Source of the DNA: Lachnospiraceae bacterium
Lineage (GTDB): Bacteria; Bacillota; Clostridia; Lachnospirales; Lachnospiraceae
Reading direction: 5' to 3'
NCBI GenBank assembly: GCA_030524525.1
Contig: JAUNGI010000006.1
Coordinates: 29,307-93,306 of the forward strand
Length of the DNA: 64,000 bases
A program made the translations under genes and the position numbers. A model generated the notes under the pieces. The model worked only from the letters and a program-made list of their open reading frames with translations, was not told the DNA's origin and ran no database searches. Positions within the stretch are counted from its first letter, which is position 1. Every line of letters begins with the position of its first letter. Positions 15,872 through 24,909 of this stretch are shown one piece after another.

Positions 15872-18800
15872 ATGAGAATGAAACGTATTGTAGCGCTTGG
15901 CGCTGCGGCTGCGATGCTTGTATCCTCCACCTTTCTGATGGATACGAGCGCATTTCGGGTACGCGCCGAGGAAAGCGCGGAGAAGACCGGAAATGCGGCA
16001 ATGGAGCAGGTTGAGTCGAACGGTTCCGCCGCTGCTCTGAAGGAGACCGAATCGCTGAGCGAGAGCCTTGGACTTCCGACCGAAGCGACCGTAAAGGACG
16101 ACGACATGGTTCGCGTTATCGTTACGCTGCGCGACGCCTCCATTCTGGAAGCAAACAGCAGCGCAACGGCAAACAGCTCCACCGATAAAAAGAGCGCGAC
16201 GCTGGAAGCAAAGCAGGAAAAGGTGATCGAGAAGATCGAGGACACCGTGCTGGACGGCGAGACGCTGGACGTACATTATAAGTACACATGGCTGCTGAAC
16301 GGCTTTGCGGCTTCCGTACCGTACGGCAGGATCGACGAGATCAAGAAGATCGCGGGCGTTGAAAACGTGATTTTGCAGCCGGTTTACACCGTTTGCGAGA
16401 CGACGAAGTCCGACGCCGACATTCAGACCATTTACGACGGCGTTATGGTCGGTCGTGAGGAAGCGTGGGAGACCGGTTATACCGGAAAGGGCATGAAGAT
16501 CGCCGTGATCGATACCGGTATCGACGAGGATCATCCGAGCTTCGCGGCTCTTCCGGAATCTTCCCTGACGGAGACCTCCGCAACGCAGGCTTCGGTAAAT
16601 AAGGTGCTTGGACAGTTGAACGCAAGCTACCTGTATTCGAACCTTTCCGTTTCGGACGTTTACTACAGTACGAAGATCGCCTTTGGCTTTAACTATGTAG
16701 ACGCAAATACCACCTTCAACCATTCCAAGGATACGCAGGGTGACCACGGCACGCACGTTGCCGGTATTGCCGCAGCCAACAATCTGGGCGAGGGCAAGGT
16801 GGTCGGCGTTGCACCCGACGCACAGCTTTATGTTATGAAGGTGTTTGGTGCAAACGGCGGAGCCTATACCGAGGATATTCTGGCGGCGATTGAGGACGCG
16901 CTGATTCTGGACGCCGACGTCATCAATATGAGCCTTGGTTCTCCGGCGGGCTTTACCTCGGACGGAGATATCATTGACGAGATCTACGCAAGCGTTTCCG
17001 AAACCGATACGATCCTTGCAATTGCCGCAGGCAATTCGGGCAGCATGGGACAGGGCAACCTGTGGGGAACGGACAAGAACCTGACCGAGAACCCGGACAA
17101 CTCCACCGTAAGCTCTCCTGCCACCTATGAAAGCGCGACCTCGGTCGCTTCCGTGGAGAACGTAGCGGTACAGTCGTACTACTTTGAAGCGGCGGGAAGC
17201 CGTTACGGCTATAACGAATGCGTGAACAGCGTCAGCGAGCTGGCTCTGACCATCGCCGGGACCGCATATCCCTTCGTTGTCGTTGACAACTACGGACAGA
17301 CTCTGGAGGATTTTGCCGGCGTAGAAGGCAAGATCGCCGTTGTTTCCCGCGGCGTTGTTTCCTTCGGAAGCAAGGCAATGCTGGCGGAACAGGCCGGCGC
17401 GGTTGCCTGCATCGTTTACAACAACACGAACGAAAACATCAACATGGATATGACCGGATCGACGTTCTCGATTCCGTGCGTTTCCGTTTCGATGAAGACC
17501 GGCGCCGCTCTGGTGGCTGCCTATGCGGAAGATCCGAACGCGACGATCGAGTTCTCCTCCGAGCAGGCGGGCATTCTGAGCGAAGACGGCTACACGATGA
17601 GCACCTTCTCCTCTTGGGGCGCCGCTCCGGATCTTTCTCTGGTTCCGGATGTTGCCGCACCGGGCGGAAACATTTATTCCTGCTATGACGGCGGTTCCTA
17701 CGGTCTGATGAGCGGTACCTCGATGGCTACCCCGAACATGGCTGGCGTATCCGCACTGGTAATGCAGTATGCGCGCGAGGCTTATCCGGAGATGAGCGAC
17801 GCGGAGCTTCACACCTTTGTCAACGCGCTGATCGTCAGCACGGCGACCCCGCTGAAAAATGCGGACGGTCTGACCTACTCCCCTCGTTTGCAGGGTTCGG
17901 GTCTGGTAAACGCTTATAACTCCATTATGACGACTGCGTTCCTGTCTGTGGCAGGAATGGACGTTCCGAAGGTTGAGCTGAAGGACGATCCGGAAAAGAA
18001 CGGATCTTATCATTACAGCTTCATGGTAAACAACTTCGGCGAGACCGATCAGTGGTATGACGTAAGTACCACCGCACAGACCGAAAACGTTGATCTGACC
18101 TATGCGGACTACGGCTTTACGTTTATTGACGAGACGCCGCACAAGCTTTCGCCGGTGATCTCCTACACCTATGCGTCGGAGAACTATGTTTCTATCTACG
18201 ACTACACCGAGGACGACCTTACCCGAAGCGACGACGCTCGCTGGCTGTATCTTGCACAGCTTGACAACAGCGTCAACGACAAGAACGACTTCTTCCGTTA
18301 CGATCTGGATACCGACGAGGACTCCGACCGGGCGGATGTGCAGGCTTATCTGGACGCGCTTGTTGAGAAGACCGATACGACGGATGTATACCTTGAGACC
18401 CAAAAGCTTCGTGTTAAGGCGGGCGAGGAGGTTAAGGTCGGCATTGACGTATCTCTCCAGAAGGGAGATAAGGAATATCTGGATACCTACTTCGAAAATG
18501 GTATCTATGTAGAGGGCTACACCTTCTTGGATGCGTGCGCTCTGGACGGCGTTGACCTGTCGCTGCCTTATATGGCATTCTACGGCGACTGGACGCAGGC
18601 GCCGATCCTTGACTCCGGTTACTACTGGCAGTCGGACGAGGAGTTGATCGCAAACCAGTATTACAATGTCCTGTTCTCCAACTTATATGGTGAGACTTCT
18701 CAGATGAATCCGGGCATCAACCCGTTCTTCGACGAGGCGTTTAACCCGGCGAACATTTCGGTTTCTCCGAACGGCGACGGAAATCTCGATTATATCGACG

Positions 18801-19396
18801 ATATCTACGTATCGCTGCTCCGGAACGCAAAGGAGCTGAGCTTTACCTACTCCAATGCGGAGACCGGCGAGGTTTATTACGACCTGAGCTCCTATCATGA
18901 GCGCAAGAGCTACTATGTGGATGCATACGGAATGTGCGTGCCGTTTGTTTATAGCTGGCTGCTGGATGCGAACGATCCGGGCTATCTGTTCACCGACAAA
19001 GACGGCAATGTGCTTCCGAACAACACAAAGGTGAAGCTGACCGTTCATGCGACTCTGGACTATGACGAGCATGCGTCAAGCAATCGTTCCGACACTTGGG
19101 AGACCGTTATCACGGTCGATACCGAGAAACCGACCGTAACCGGCGCTTCCTTCGTGGAAGAGGGCGGAAGACGGTATCTGGATCTGACCTTCGGCGACAA
19201 CGTGGGCGTTGCGGCGATCCTCTTTATCGATGCGAACGGAACACAACTGCTTGGCAAGTCGGCTTCCGATGCGGCGGAGCCCGGCACGCTGCACACGCAG
19301 CGGTTTGACGTGACCGGCTTTGGCGACTCCTTCCTTGTATACTTTGACGATTATGCAATGAACGAGGTCGGCTACATGCTGACGTATCAGCCGTAA
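15872..19396 (+). CDS. Large secreted subtilisin-like S8 protease with PA insert
   Basis: The 1174-residue protein starts at ATG 15872 after AGGAGG. It has a signal peptide, an I9-type propeptide (about 70-175; VRVIVTLRDAS, LLNGFAASVP), and an S8 domain with catalytic Asp214 (AVIDTGID), His292 (GDHGTHVAG), oxyanion Asn388 (AAGNSG) and Ser617 (SGTSMATP). A protease-associated domain is inserted between Asn and Ser (about 440-565). A long beta-rich C-terminal region (about 690-1174) resembles the Fn3/lactocepin-like extensions of cell-envelope proteases. There is no C-terminal anchor, so it may be released or held by its upstream partner. A terminator follows directly. All catalytic residues are present. 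Confidence 0.93.
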   Translation: MRMKRIVALGAAAAMLVSSTFLMDTSAFRVRAEESAEKTGNAAMEQVESNGSAAALKETESLSESLGLPTEATVKDDDMVRVIVTLRDASILEANSSATANSSTDKKSATLEAKQEKVIEKIEDTVLDGETLDVHYKYTWLLNGFAASVPYGRIDEIKKIAGVENVILQPVYTVCETTKSDADIQTIYDGVMVGREEAWETGYTGKGMKIAVIDTGIDEDHPSFAALPESSLTETSATQASVNKVLGQLNASYLYSNLSVSDVYYSTKIAFGFNYVDANTTFNHSKDTQGDHGTHVAGIAAANNLGEGKVVGVAPDAQLYVMKVFGANGGAYTEDILAAIEDALILDADVINMSLGSPAGFTSDGDIIDEIYASVSETDTILAIAAGNSGSMGQGNLWGTDKNLTENPDNSTVSSPATYESATSVASVENVAVQSYYFEAAGSRYGYNECVNSVSELALTIAGTAYPFVVVDNYGQTLEDFAGVEGKIAVVSRGVVSFGSKAMLAEQAGAVACIVYNNTNENINMDMTGSTFSIPCVSVSMKTGAALVAAYAEDPNATIEFSSEQAGILSEDGYTMSTFSSWGAAPDLSLVPDVAAPGGNIYSCYDGGSYGLMSGTSMATPNMAGVSALVMQYAREAYPEMSDAELHTFVNALIVSTATPLKNADGLTYSPRLQGSGLVNAYNSIMTTAFLSVAGMDVPKVELKDDPEKNGSYHYSFMVNNFGETDQWYDVSTTAQTENVDLTYADYGFTFIDETPHKLSPVISYTYASENYVSIYDYTEDDLTRSDDARWLYLAQLDNSVNDKNDFFRYDLDTDEDSDRADVQAYLDALVEKTDTTDVYLETQKLRVKAGEEVKVGIDVSLQKGDKEYLDTYFENGIYVEGYTFLDACALDGVDLSLPYMAFYGDWTQAPILDSGYYWQSDEELIANQYYNVLFSNLYGETSQMNPGINPFFDEAFNPANISVSPNGDGNLDYIDDIYVSLLRNAKELSFTYSNAETGEVYYDLSSYHERKSYYVDAYGMCVPFVYSWLLDANDPGYLFTDKDGNVLPNNTKVKLTVHATLDYDEHASSNRSDTWETVITVDTEKPTVTGASFVEEGGRRYLDLTFGDNVGVAAILFIDANGTQLLGKSASDAAEPGTLHTQRFDVTGFGDSFLVYFDDYAMNEVGYMLTYQP

Positions 19397-19419
19397 CAAA
19401 ACAAAAACAAATTCGTTTT

Positions 19420-19452
19420 GCGGAGATGTGAGCCTTCACATCTCCGCTTTTT
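19420..19452 (+). terminator. Intrinsic terminator of the protease operon
   Basis: GCGGAGATGTGA (19420-19431) pairs perfectly with TCACATCTCCGC (19436-19447), followed by five Ts. Confidence 0.92.
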
Positions 19453-19454
19453 CG

Positions 19455-19515
19455 TTTCATGGGAGGGAGCGTCCCGTGAAACAAAAAACGCTCCGGGGAG
19501 ATCGCACTGGATTCT
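19455..19515 (+). repeat. Dispersed repeat B, copy 1
   Basis: Hairpin TTTCATGGGA (19455-19464)/TCCCGTGAAA (19472-19481) is followed by a core reading ACAAAAAACGCTCC then GAGATCGCACTG. Related units at 31055, 55091 and 55160 share the CAAAAA-CGCTCCGC-GAGGATCGCGCTGCG core. This copy lies directly after a terminator. A TACAAT with an upstream TGG (19582-19590) beyond it may be the extended -10 for the DegV gene. Confidence 0.6.
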
Positions 19516-19639
19516 TTGTTCCTTGGGCGGCGCGGAGCCGCCGCGACCGGCAACTTGGGGCTTCCTTTTTTCGGGGAATTATGGTACAATTCCTTTTTGA
19601 ACCGAAATCGGGCGTTGATCTGAAATCATGGAGGAACGA

Positions 19640-20527
19640 ATGAAAAAAATAGGAATTGTTACGGACAGCCACAGCGGCATAACGCAGAAAGAGGCGGAAA
19701 AGCTGGGCATTATTGTGCTTCCGATGCCGTTTTATCTGGGAGAGGAGTGCTTTTATGAGGAAGTCACAGTCTCTCGCCGCGAGTTTTTGGAACGTCTGCG
19801 TCTGGGCGCTCCGGTCAGCACCTCGCAGCCCGCTCCGGCTGCCGTGCTGGAGGTATGGGACCGCGCGCTGCTTGAGTATGAACAGATCGTCTATATTCCG
19901 ATCAGCAGCGGACTGAGCGGTTCCTGCGCCACGGCAATGTCCTTGGCGGAGGAAAAGGCGTATAAGGGGCGTGTTTGGGTCGTGGACAACGGGCGTGTCT
20001 CCACGCTTCTGCACCGCGCGGTTCTGGATGCCCTTGAGCTTGTGCAGGAGGGCTACGGTGCGGAGCAGATCAAAGAGATCTTGGAAGCCTATCGCGATAA
20101 GATGACCATTTATGTGGCGGTCGATACGCTGGAAAATCTGAGAAGGGGCGGCAGGATCAGCGGAGCGGCGGCTTCATTCGGAACGCTTTTGAACATCAAG
20201 CCGATCCTGAAATTCGACGTCGGAACGCTGGACGCCTACATGAAGTGCCGGGGCTTTAAGCGTGCCAGACGGGAAATGCTGGAAGCGATGCGCCGGGAGT
20301 TTGAAACAACCTTCCGCGAGGCTTACGAGGAAGGGGAGATCTATCTTCTGGCGGCGACGAGCGCCGACGAGGAAACGACCCGCGACTGGATCCGCGAAAT
20401 CGAGGAATTTTTCCCGGGAATGCCGGTTCTCTGCGACGACCTGTCCTTGGGCGTAGCCTGTCATATCGGCGCGGGCGGGCTTGGAATCGGCTGTTCGGTA
20501 CGGCCGAAGCGCCCGGAGCGAAAGTAA
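19640..20527 (+). CDS. DegV family protein
   Basis: ATG 19640 has GGAGG 5 bases upstream; the ATG at 19628 overlaps that RBS. The 295-residue protein shows the DegV fatty-acid-binding fold: KKIGIVTDSHSGI at the N-terminus, PVSTSQPAP with the Ser that contacts the carboxylate, ISSGLSGSCATA, VDTLENLRRGGRIS, and a C-terminal GAGGLGIGC. DegV/FakB proteins bind free fatty acids and present them to a FakA kinase for phosphorylation. No FakA is in the window, so the pathway assignment rests on the family. A second DegV protein is at 52168. Cytoplasmic. Confidence 0.9.
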   Translation: MKKIGIVTDSHSGITQKEAEKLGIIVLPMPFYLGEECFYEEVTVSRREFLERLRLGAPVSTSQPAPAAVLEVWDRALLEYEQIVYIPISSGLSGSCATAMSLAEEKAYKGRVWVVDNGRVSTLLHRAVLDALELVQEGYGAEQIKEILEAYRDKMTIYVAVDTLENLRRGGRISGAAASFGTLLNIKPILKFDVGTLDAYMKCRGFKRARREMLEAMRREFETTFREAYEEGEIYLLAATSADEETTRDWIREIEEFFPGMPVLCDDLSLGVACHIGAGGLGIGCSVRPKRPERK

Positions 20528-20540
20528 CGCAAACCCGTCG

Positions 20541-20569
20541 TTGACAAAGCGGAGGGCGGTTGCTACAAT
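20541..20569 (+). promoter_or_regulatory. Promoter of mscL
   Basis: A perfect TTGACA (20541-20546), 17-base spacer and TACAAT (20564-20569), 44 bases before ATG 20613. Confidence 0.85.
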
Positions 20570-20612
20570 GATTTCAGATTTATAAAAACTTACATACGGA
20601 AAGGAGACTCCC

Positions 20613-21110
20613 ATGTTTAAGGAATTCAAGAAATTCATCATGCGGGGCAACATGATCGACCTTGCGGTGGGCGTTATCATTGGCGGCGCGTTCAACGGAC
20701 TGGTCAATTCCCTCGTGAACGACATCTTTATGCCGCTGATCGGCTTCTTTATCGGCGACACGGATTTTTCCAACTTCTATCTTCTGATGAGCAAGCTGCC
20801 GTACGACACGGTAGATTCCGCAGGAAATGCCATCTCGGTGCTGGAAAAGCCGGAGACGCTGGCAAAGGCGCAGGAGTACGGTCTGGCCACGCTGAATTAC
20901 GGCAACTTTATTACCGGCGTGATCAATTTCCTGATCATGGCGCTTGTTGTGTTCCTGATGGTGAAGGCGATCAACAAGCTGCACGACCTCGGCAAGAAGC
21001 CCGTGGTAGAAGAACCGGCGGCTCCGACCACCAAGATCTGCCCTTACTGCCAGTCGGAAATCAGCATTAAGGCGGTAAAATGTCCGCACTGTACCTCCGA
21101 TTTGGAATAG
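20613..21110 (+). CDS. mscL: Large-conductance mechanosensitive channel with C-terminal zinc ribbon
   Basis: Residues 1-120 are MscL: N-terminal amphipathic helix FKEFKKFIMRGNMIDLAVGVIIGGAF (shown here only as landmark FKEFKKF then GNMIDLAVG), the conserved TM1 glycines and NDIFMPLIG, the extracellular loop, and TM2 (FITGVINFLIMALVVF). The channel opens under membrane tension to release osmolytes. Instead of ending with the usual short helical bundle, the 165-residue protein continues through an EEPAAP linker into a two-knuckle zinc ribbon (CPYCQSEI, CPHCTSDLE). The start has AAAGGAGA. It is monocistronic, with its own promoter and terminator. The role of the ribbon is unknown; it may cap or assemble the cytoplasmic end. 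Confidence 0.93.
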   Translation: MFKEFKKFIMRGNMIDLAVGVIIGGAFNGLVNSLVNDIFMPLIGFFIGDTDFSNFYLLMSKLPYDTVDSAGNAISVLEKPETLAKAQEYGLATLNYGNFITGVINFLIMALVVFLMVKAINKLHDLGKKPVVEEPAAPTTKICPYCQSEISIKAVKCPHCTSDLE

Positions 21111-21122
21111 AGCAAAAACGCA

Positions 21123-21155
21123 GAATCCTCCAAAGTTCGCTTTGGAGGATTTTTT
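21123..21155 (+). terminator. Intrinsic terminator of mscL
   Basis: AATCCTCCAAAG and CTTTGGAGGATT form a perfect 12-bp stem with a TTCG loop, followed by a T-run. The T-run merges with the -35 box of the next promoter. Confidence 0.92.
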
Positions 21156-21182
21156 GACATTTCCTAACGCTTGCTATATAAT
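21154..21182 (+). promoter_or_regulatory. Consensus promoter of pepF
   Basis: TTGACA (21154-21159), 17-base spacer and TATAAT (21177-21182), both perfect. The -35 overlaps the T-tail of the mscL terminator. Confidence 0.9.
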
Positions 21183-21247
21183 GAGAAGCATCATTGGGAG
21201 TTTTTCTGCCTTGAGCAGGGCAATAAAATTCAGGAGGAAACAAGACG

Positions 21248-23050
21248 ATGGCGGAACAAATTGCAAAACGCAGCGAGATCCCGTTGGAAAAGCGATGGGC
21301 GACCGAAGATATTTTTGCTTCGACGGAGGAGTGGGAAAAGTCCTTTGCGGAGGTCAAGGAAAGAATAAAGGATCTGGAAGCATATCGGGGACGCTTGGGG
21401 GAGAGCGCCGAGAAATTGCTGGCATACTTGGAATTACAGACCGAGCTGCAGCGGCAGATCGAGCTTCTGTATGTGTACGCGCACCTGAATGCGGACGTTG
21501 ACACAGCGGACAACGAAAAGCAGTCGGTTGCCATGCGGGCAATGTCCCTTTGGAACCGGATGTGCGAGGCGGCGTCGTTTGCCGAGCCGGAGATCATGGA
21601 GATCGAGCCGAATACGCTTGGCGAGTGGCAGCAGTCCGAGCCGGGTTATGCGGTCTATGCCCGTTTCTTTGAGCTTTTGAACCGTAAGAGGGAGCATACC
21701 CGCAGCGCGGAGGTTGAGGCGGTGCTGGCGGGAGCGGGAGAGATGGCAAGCTCGCCGTCGCAGATCTACACGATGCTGAACAATGCGGACGCGCGTTTTC
21801 AGTCGATCACCGGAGAGGACGGAGAAGAAGCCGCAGTCACGCACGGACGCTACGGCATGCTGATGGAGAGCAAAAACCGCGAGGTGCGCAAGGCGGCGTT
21901 TTCCTCGATGTACGACTACTTTATCCGGCATGGAAATACGCTGGCGGCGACCTTTACCGCCAACATCCGACAGGATATGTTCTTTGCCAAGACGCGGGGC
22001 TACGCCTCGACGCGGGCGATGCATCTTTCCGAAGGAAACATTCCGGAGGAGGTCTATGACAACCTGATCTCCGTCGTTCATGAAAATCTGCCGCAGATGT
22101 ACCGTTATGTGGCGCTGCGGAAAAAGCTTTTGGGGCTGCCGGAGCTGCATATGTACGACGTTTATGTGCCGATCGTTCCGGAGGTCGAGTGGAAGGTCGG
22201 CTACGAGGAAGCGAAGGAAACCATTTTGAAGGCGCTGGCGCCCATGGGCGAGGAATATCTGACCGCGCTTCGCAGCGGCTTTGACAACCGCTGGATCGAC
22301 GCCTGCGAAAACGAAGGCAAGCGGAGCGGCGCATACTGCAGCGGCAGCAGCGTTGTACACCCCTACGTGCTGATGACCTATAAGGGAACGCTTGACAACA
22401 TGTTTACGCTGGCGCACGAGATGGGACATGCGATGCACTCCTATTTCAGCAGCAAATACCAGCCGTACCAGACGGCGGACTATCTGATCTTTGTGGCTGA
22501 GGTGGCGTCCACCTGCAATGAGATCCTGTTGACGAAATATCTGCTTGCGACAACGGAGGATAAGAGCCGTCGGGCGTATGTGCTGAACCATTTTCTGGAC
22601 GACTTCAAGGGAACGATCTTCCGCCAAACCATGTTTGCGGAATTTGAAATGCTTGCGCACCGTCGAATGGAGGCGGGGGAGGCGCTCAGCGCATCCGATC
22701 TGAACGAGCTGTATTACGGGCTGAACGAGACGTATTTCGGACCGGACATGGTGGTTGACAGGGAGATCGAGCGCGAGTGGAGCCGCATCCCGCATTTCTA
22801 TACGCCGTTCTATGTGTATCAGTATGCCACCGGCTTTTCCGCCGCAGCGGCGCTGGCACAGCGGATTTTGGACGGCGGCGCGCCGGCGGTGGCGGATTAT
22901 ATGAAATTCCTGACCGGAGGCGGTTCCAAGGATCCGATCGAGCTGCTTCGTCTTGCCGGAGTCGATATGAGCAAAAAGGAGCCGGTACAGGCGGCTATGA
23001 AGCTGTTCGGCGAAATGATCGACGAGTTCGCGGCTTTGACGGCGGAGTGA
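21248..23050 (+). CDS. pepF: Oligoendopeptidase F (M3B metallopeptidase)
   Basis: A 600-residue cytoplasmic zinc peptidase with the M3 motif TLAHEMGHAMHS (His390, Glu391, His394) and the third ligand in the downstream VAEVASTCNE segment. It has the long N-terminal helical half typical of PepF. The family cleaves oligopeptides of roughly 6-18 residues. ATG 21248 follows AGGAGG. It has its own consensus promoter and is followed after 25 bases by an ABC operon that starts with TTG, so partial read-through is possible. The C-terminus (GGSKDPIELLRLAGVDM) matches the family. Confidence 0.95.
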   Translation: MAEQIAKRSEIPLEKRWATEDIFASTEEWEKSFAEVKERIKDLEAYRGRLGESAEKLLAYLELQTELQRQIELLYVYAHLNADVDTADNEKQSVAMRAMSLWNRMCEAASFAEPEIMEIEPNTLGEWQQSEPGYAVYARFFELLNRKREHTRSAEVEAVLAGAGEMASSPSQIYTMLNNADARFQSITGEDGEEAAVTHGRYGMLMESKNREVRKAAFSSMYDYFIRHGNTLAATFTANIRQDMFFAKTRGYASTRAMHLSEGNIPEEVYDNLISVVHENLPQMYRYVALRKKLLGLPELHMYDVYVPIVPEVEWKVGYEEAKETILKALAPMGEEYLTALRSGFDNRWIDACENEGKRSGAYCSGSSVVHPYVLMTYKGTLDNMFTLAHEMGHAMHSYFSSKYQPYQTADYLIFVAEVASTCNEILLTKYLLATTEDKSRRAYVLNHFLDDFKGTIFRQTMFAEFEMLAHRRMEAGEALSASDLNELYYGLNETYFGPDMVVDREIEREWSRIPHFYTPFYVYQYATGFSAAAALAQRILDGGAPAVADYMKFLTGGGSKDPIELLRLAGVDMSKKEPVQAAMKLFGEMIDEFAALTAE

Positions 23051-23075
23051 GCTTGGAAAAACGGAGGAAAGAGCA

Positions 23076-24041
23076 TTGATACAGGTTCGGGATCTGGTCA
23101 AACGGTACGGCGACTTCTGTGCCGTTGACCATCTGAGTTTTGCGGTGGAGGAAGGGGAGATCTTGGGATTTCTGGGACCGAACGGCGCCGGGAAATCCAC
23201 GACGATGAATATGATCACCGGCTATCTTTCGGCAACCGAGGGCGACGTTATTATCAACGGACACAATATCTATGACGAGCCGGAGCTTGCCAAGCGGGAC
23301 ATCGGGTATCTGCCCGAGATCCCGCCGGTCTATCCGGACATGCGCGTGAAGGAATATCTCTCCTTTGCCGCCGAGCTGAAGGGACTGCCGCGCAGCGGAA
23401 GGAAGGAAGCCGTTGCCGCAGTCATGGAGGCGGTGAAGATCACCCACATGCAGGATAAGCTCATTAAGCATCTGAGCAAGGGCTACCGTCAGCGTACCGG
23501 TCTGGCGCAGGCGCTTCTGGGCGATCCGAAGGTGATCATTTTGGACGAGCCCACGGTGGGGCTCGACCCGGCGCAGATCATCGAGATGCGGGAGCTGATC
23601 CGGCGGCTGGCAAAGGGGCATACGGTTATTTTAAGCTCCCACATTCTGTTTGAGGTCAACGCCGTGTGCGACCGGATCCTCATTATCAATCACGGGAAAA
23701 AGGTCGTCATCGACACGCCGGAGGCGATCGTCTCCATGCTTGGCGGGACCGAGGGCGTTCATCTCGGCGTAAAGGCTTCCGAGGAGCAGGCGGCGGGCGT
23801 GCTTTCGTCGGTCCCCGAGGTGGAGCATTTTGCGAAGGAGGCGGAGGAGGAAAAGAAACCGTCCGATCCGCTCGTTCGCTTTGCGGTCTATGCAAAGCCC
23901 GAAGCCGACGTCCGCGAATCGTTGTTCTATGCGTTTGCAAAGGCAGGCTATCCGATCTATGAGATGCGCCCCATCAGCCGTTCCTTGGAGGAGGTATTTA
24001 TAGCCGTGACGAGGGAGGAAAAAGATGCTGGCGATTTATAA
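23076..24041 (+). CDS. ABC transporter ATP-binding protein, GldA-like
   Basis: TTG 23076 is the likely start, with GGAGG 8 bases upstream. The 321-residue protein has Walker A GPNGAGKST, signature LSKGYRQRTGLA, Walker B VIILDEPTVGLDP and switch His in SSHIL. A C-terminal extension of about 90 residues is typical of ABC-2 exporters. It is the first of four genes (ATPase, ABC-2 permease, GldG-like auxiliary protein, DUF4340 protein) with overlaps or short gaps. Comparable sets include the gliding-motility Gld genes but occur widely in non-gliding Firmicutes; their substrate is not established. Cytoplasmic face of the membrane. Confidence 0.93.
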   Translation: MIQVRDLVKRYGDFCAVDHLSFAVEEGEILGFLGPNGAGKSTTMNMITGYLSATEGDVIINGHNIYDEPELAKRDIGYLPEIPPVYPDMRVKEYLSFAAELKGLPRSGRKEAVAAVMEAVKITHMQDKLIKHLSKGYRQRTGLAQALLGDPKVIILDEPTVGLDPAQIIEMRELIRRLAKGHTVILSSHILFEVNAVCDRILIINHGKKVVIDTPEAIVSMLGGTEGVHLGVKASEEQAAGVLSSVPEVEHFAKEAEEEKKPSDPLVRFAVYAKPEADVRESLFYAFAKAGYPIYEMRPISRSLEEVFIAVTREEKDAGDL

Positions 24042-24888
24042 AAAGGAATTAAGGGGGTACTTTACCTCGTTTCTGGGATATCTGTTCCTTTCGTTTCTGC
24101 TGATCTTTGTCGGAATTTATCAGTATGTATACAACTTCCGCATGGAGTACGCCAATTTTGCATACGCCGTCAGCGGGATCTCCACGTTCTTTCTGCTGCT
24201 TGTTCCCATGCTGACGATGCGCGTTCTGGCGGAGGAAAAACGGCAGAAGACCGATCAGCTGATCTTTACCGCGCCGGTTTCGGTAACGCGCGTCATTCTT
24301 GGCAAATATCTGGCGCTGATCAGCGTGTTTGCCGTTGGAATGCTGATCGTCTGCGTCTATCCGCTTGTTCTGCGCAATTACGGCGACACGAATCTTTCGA
24401 TCGCCTACAGTACGATACTGGCTTTCTTCCTGCTTGGCTGTACCTATATGGCGATCGGGATGTTTATCTCTTCTATCACGGAAAGTCAGGTATTTGCGGC
24501 GGTCATGACGTTCGTGGTGATCCTGTTCACGTGGCTGATCGACCTTGTGATCGAGATGCTGCCCACCGACCATCTGACGGCGTATTTTGTCCTGCTTGGC
24601 TGTGCGGCGGTCATTGCCGTGGTGCTTTATCTGCTGATGAAAAGCGTTCTGGTTTCGGGCTTGGCGCTGCTTCTGGGCGGTGGCGCGTTGACGGCGCTTT
24701 TGTTTGCGGAGCCCGAGCTGCTGGACGGTTCGCTCGAACGGGTCTTCGGCTGGATCTCGCTGCTGGCGCGCTTTGAGAATTTTAAGTACGGGATTTTTGA
24801 GGGCTCGGCATATTTTTATTATCTTACCCTGACATTTTTGTTTGTCTTTCTGACGATTCAGGCGATCAAGAAGCGCCGTTGGGAGTAG
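24025..24888 (+). CDS. ABC-2 type permease, GldF-like
   Basis: The 287-residue permease overlaps the ATPase gene by 17 bases. It starts MLAIYKKELRGYFTS, the classical cytoplasmic elbow of ABC-2 permeases, and has six hydrophobic segments. The conserved cytoplasmic loop VLAEEKRQKTDQLIFTAPVS lies after the second helix. It forms the membrane channel with the upstream ATPase. The protein ends AIKKRRWE. The exported substrate is unknown. Confidence 0.9.
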   Translation: MLAIYKKELRGYFTSFLGYLFLSFLLIFVGIYQYVYNFRMEYANFAYAVSGISTFFLLLVPMLTMRVLAEEKRQKTDQLIFTAPVSVTRVILGKYLALISVFAVGMLIVCVYPLVLRNYGDTNLSIAYSTILAFFLLGCTYMAIGMFISSITESQVFAAVMTFVVILFTWLIDLVIEMLPTDHLTAYFVLLGCAAVIAVVLYLLMKSVLVSGLALLLGGGALTALLFAEPELLDGSLERVFGWISLLARFENFKYGIFEGSAYFYYLTLTFLFVFLTIQAIKKRRWE

Positions 24889-24909
24889 GTGAGTGGAATG
24901 GAGGATACT

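Noticed and set aside
15461-18403. A 980-residue open frame on the minus strand inside the S8 protease gene
   Set aside because: It lies wholly opposite a gene with complete catalytic motifs, signal peptide and RBS; the product is Arg/His/Val-rich without recognisable domains. It is a by-product of GC-rich codon use.
21434-23218. A 594-residue minus-strand frame opposite pepF
   Set aside because: Antisense shadow; its composition is Arg/His/Leu-rich and it crosses the promoterless gap before the ABC operon.
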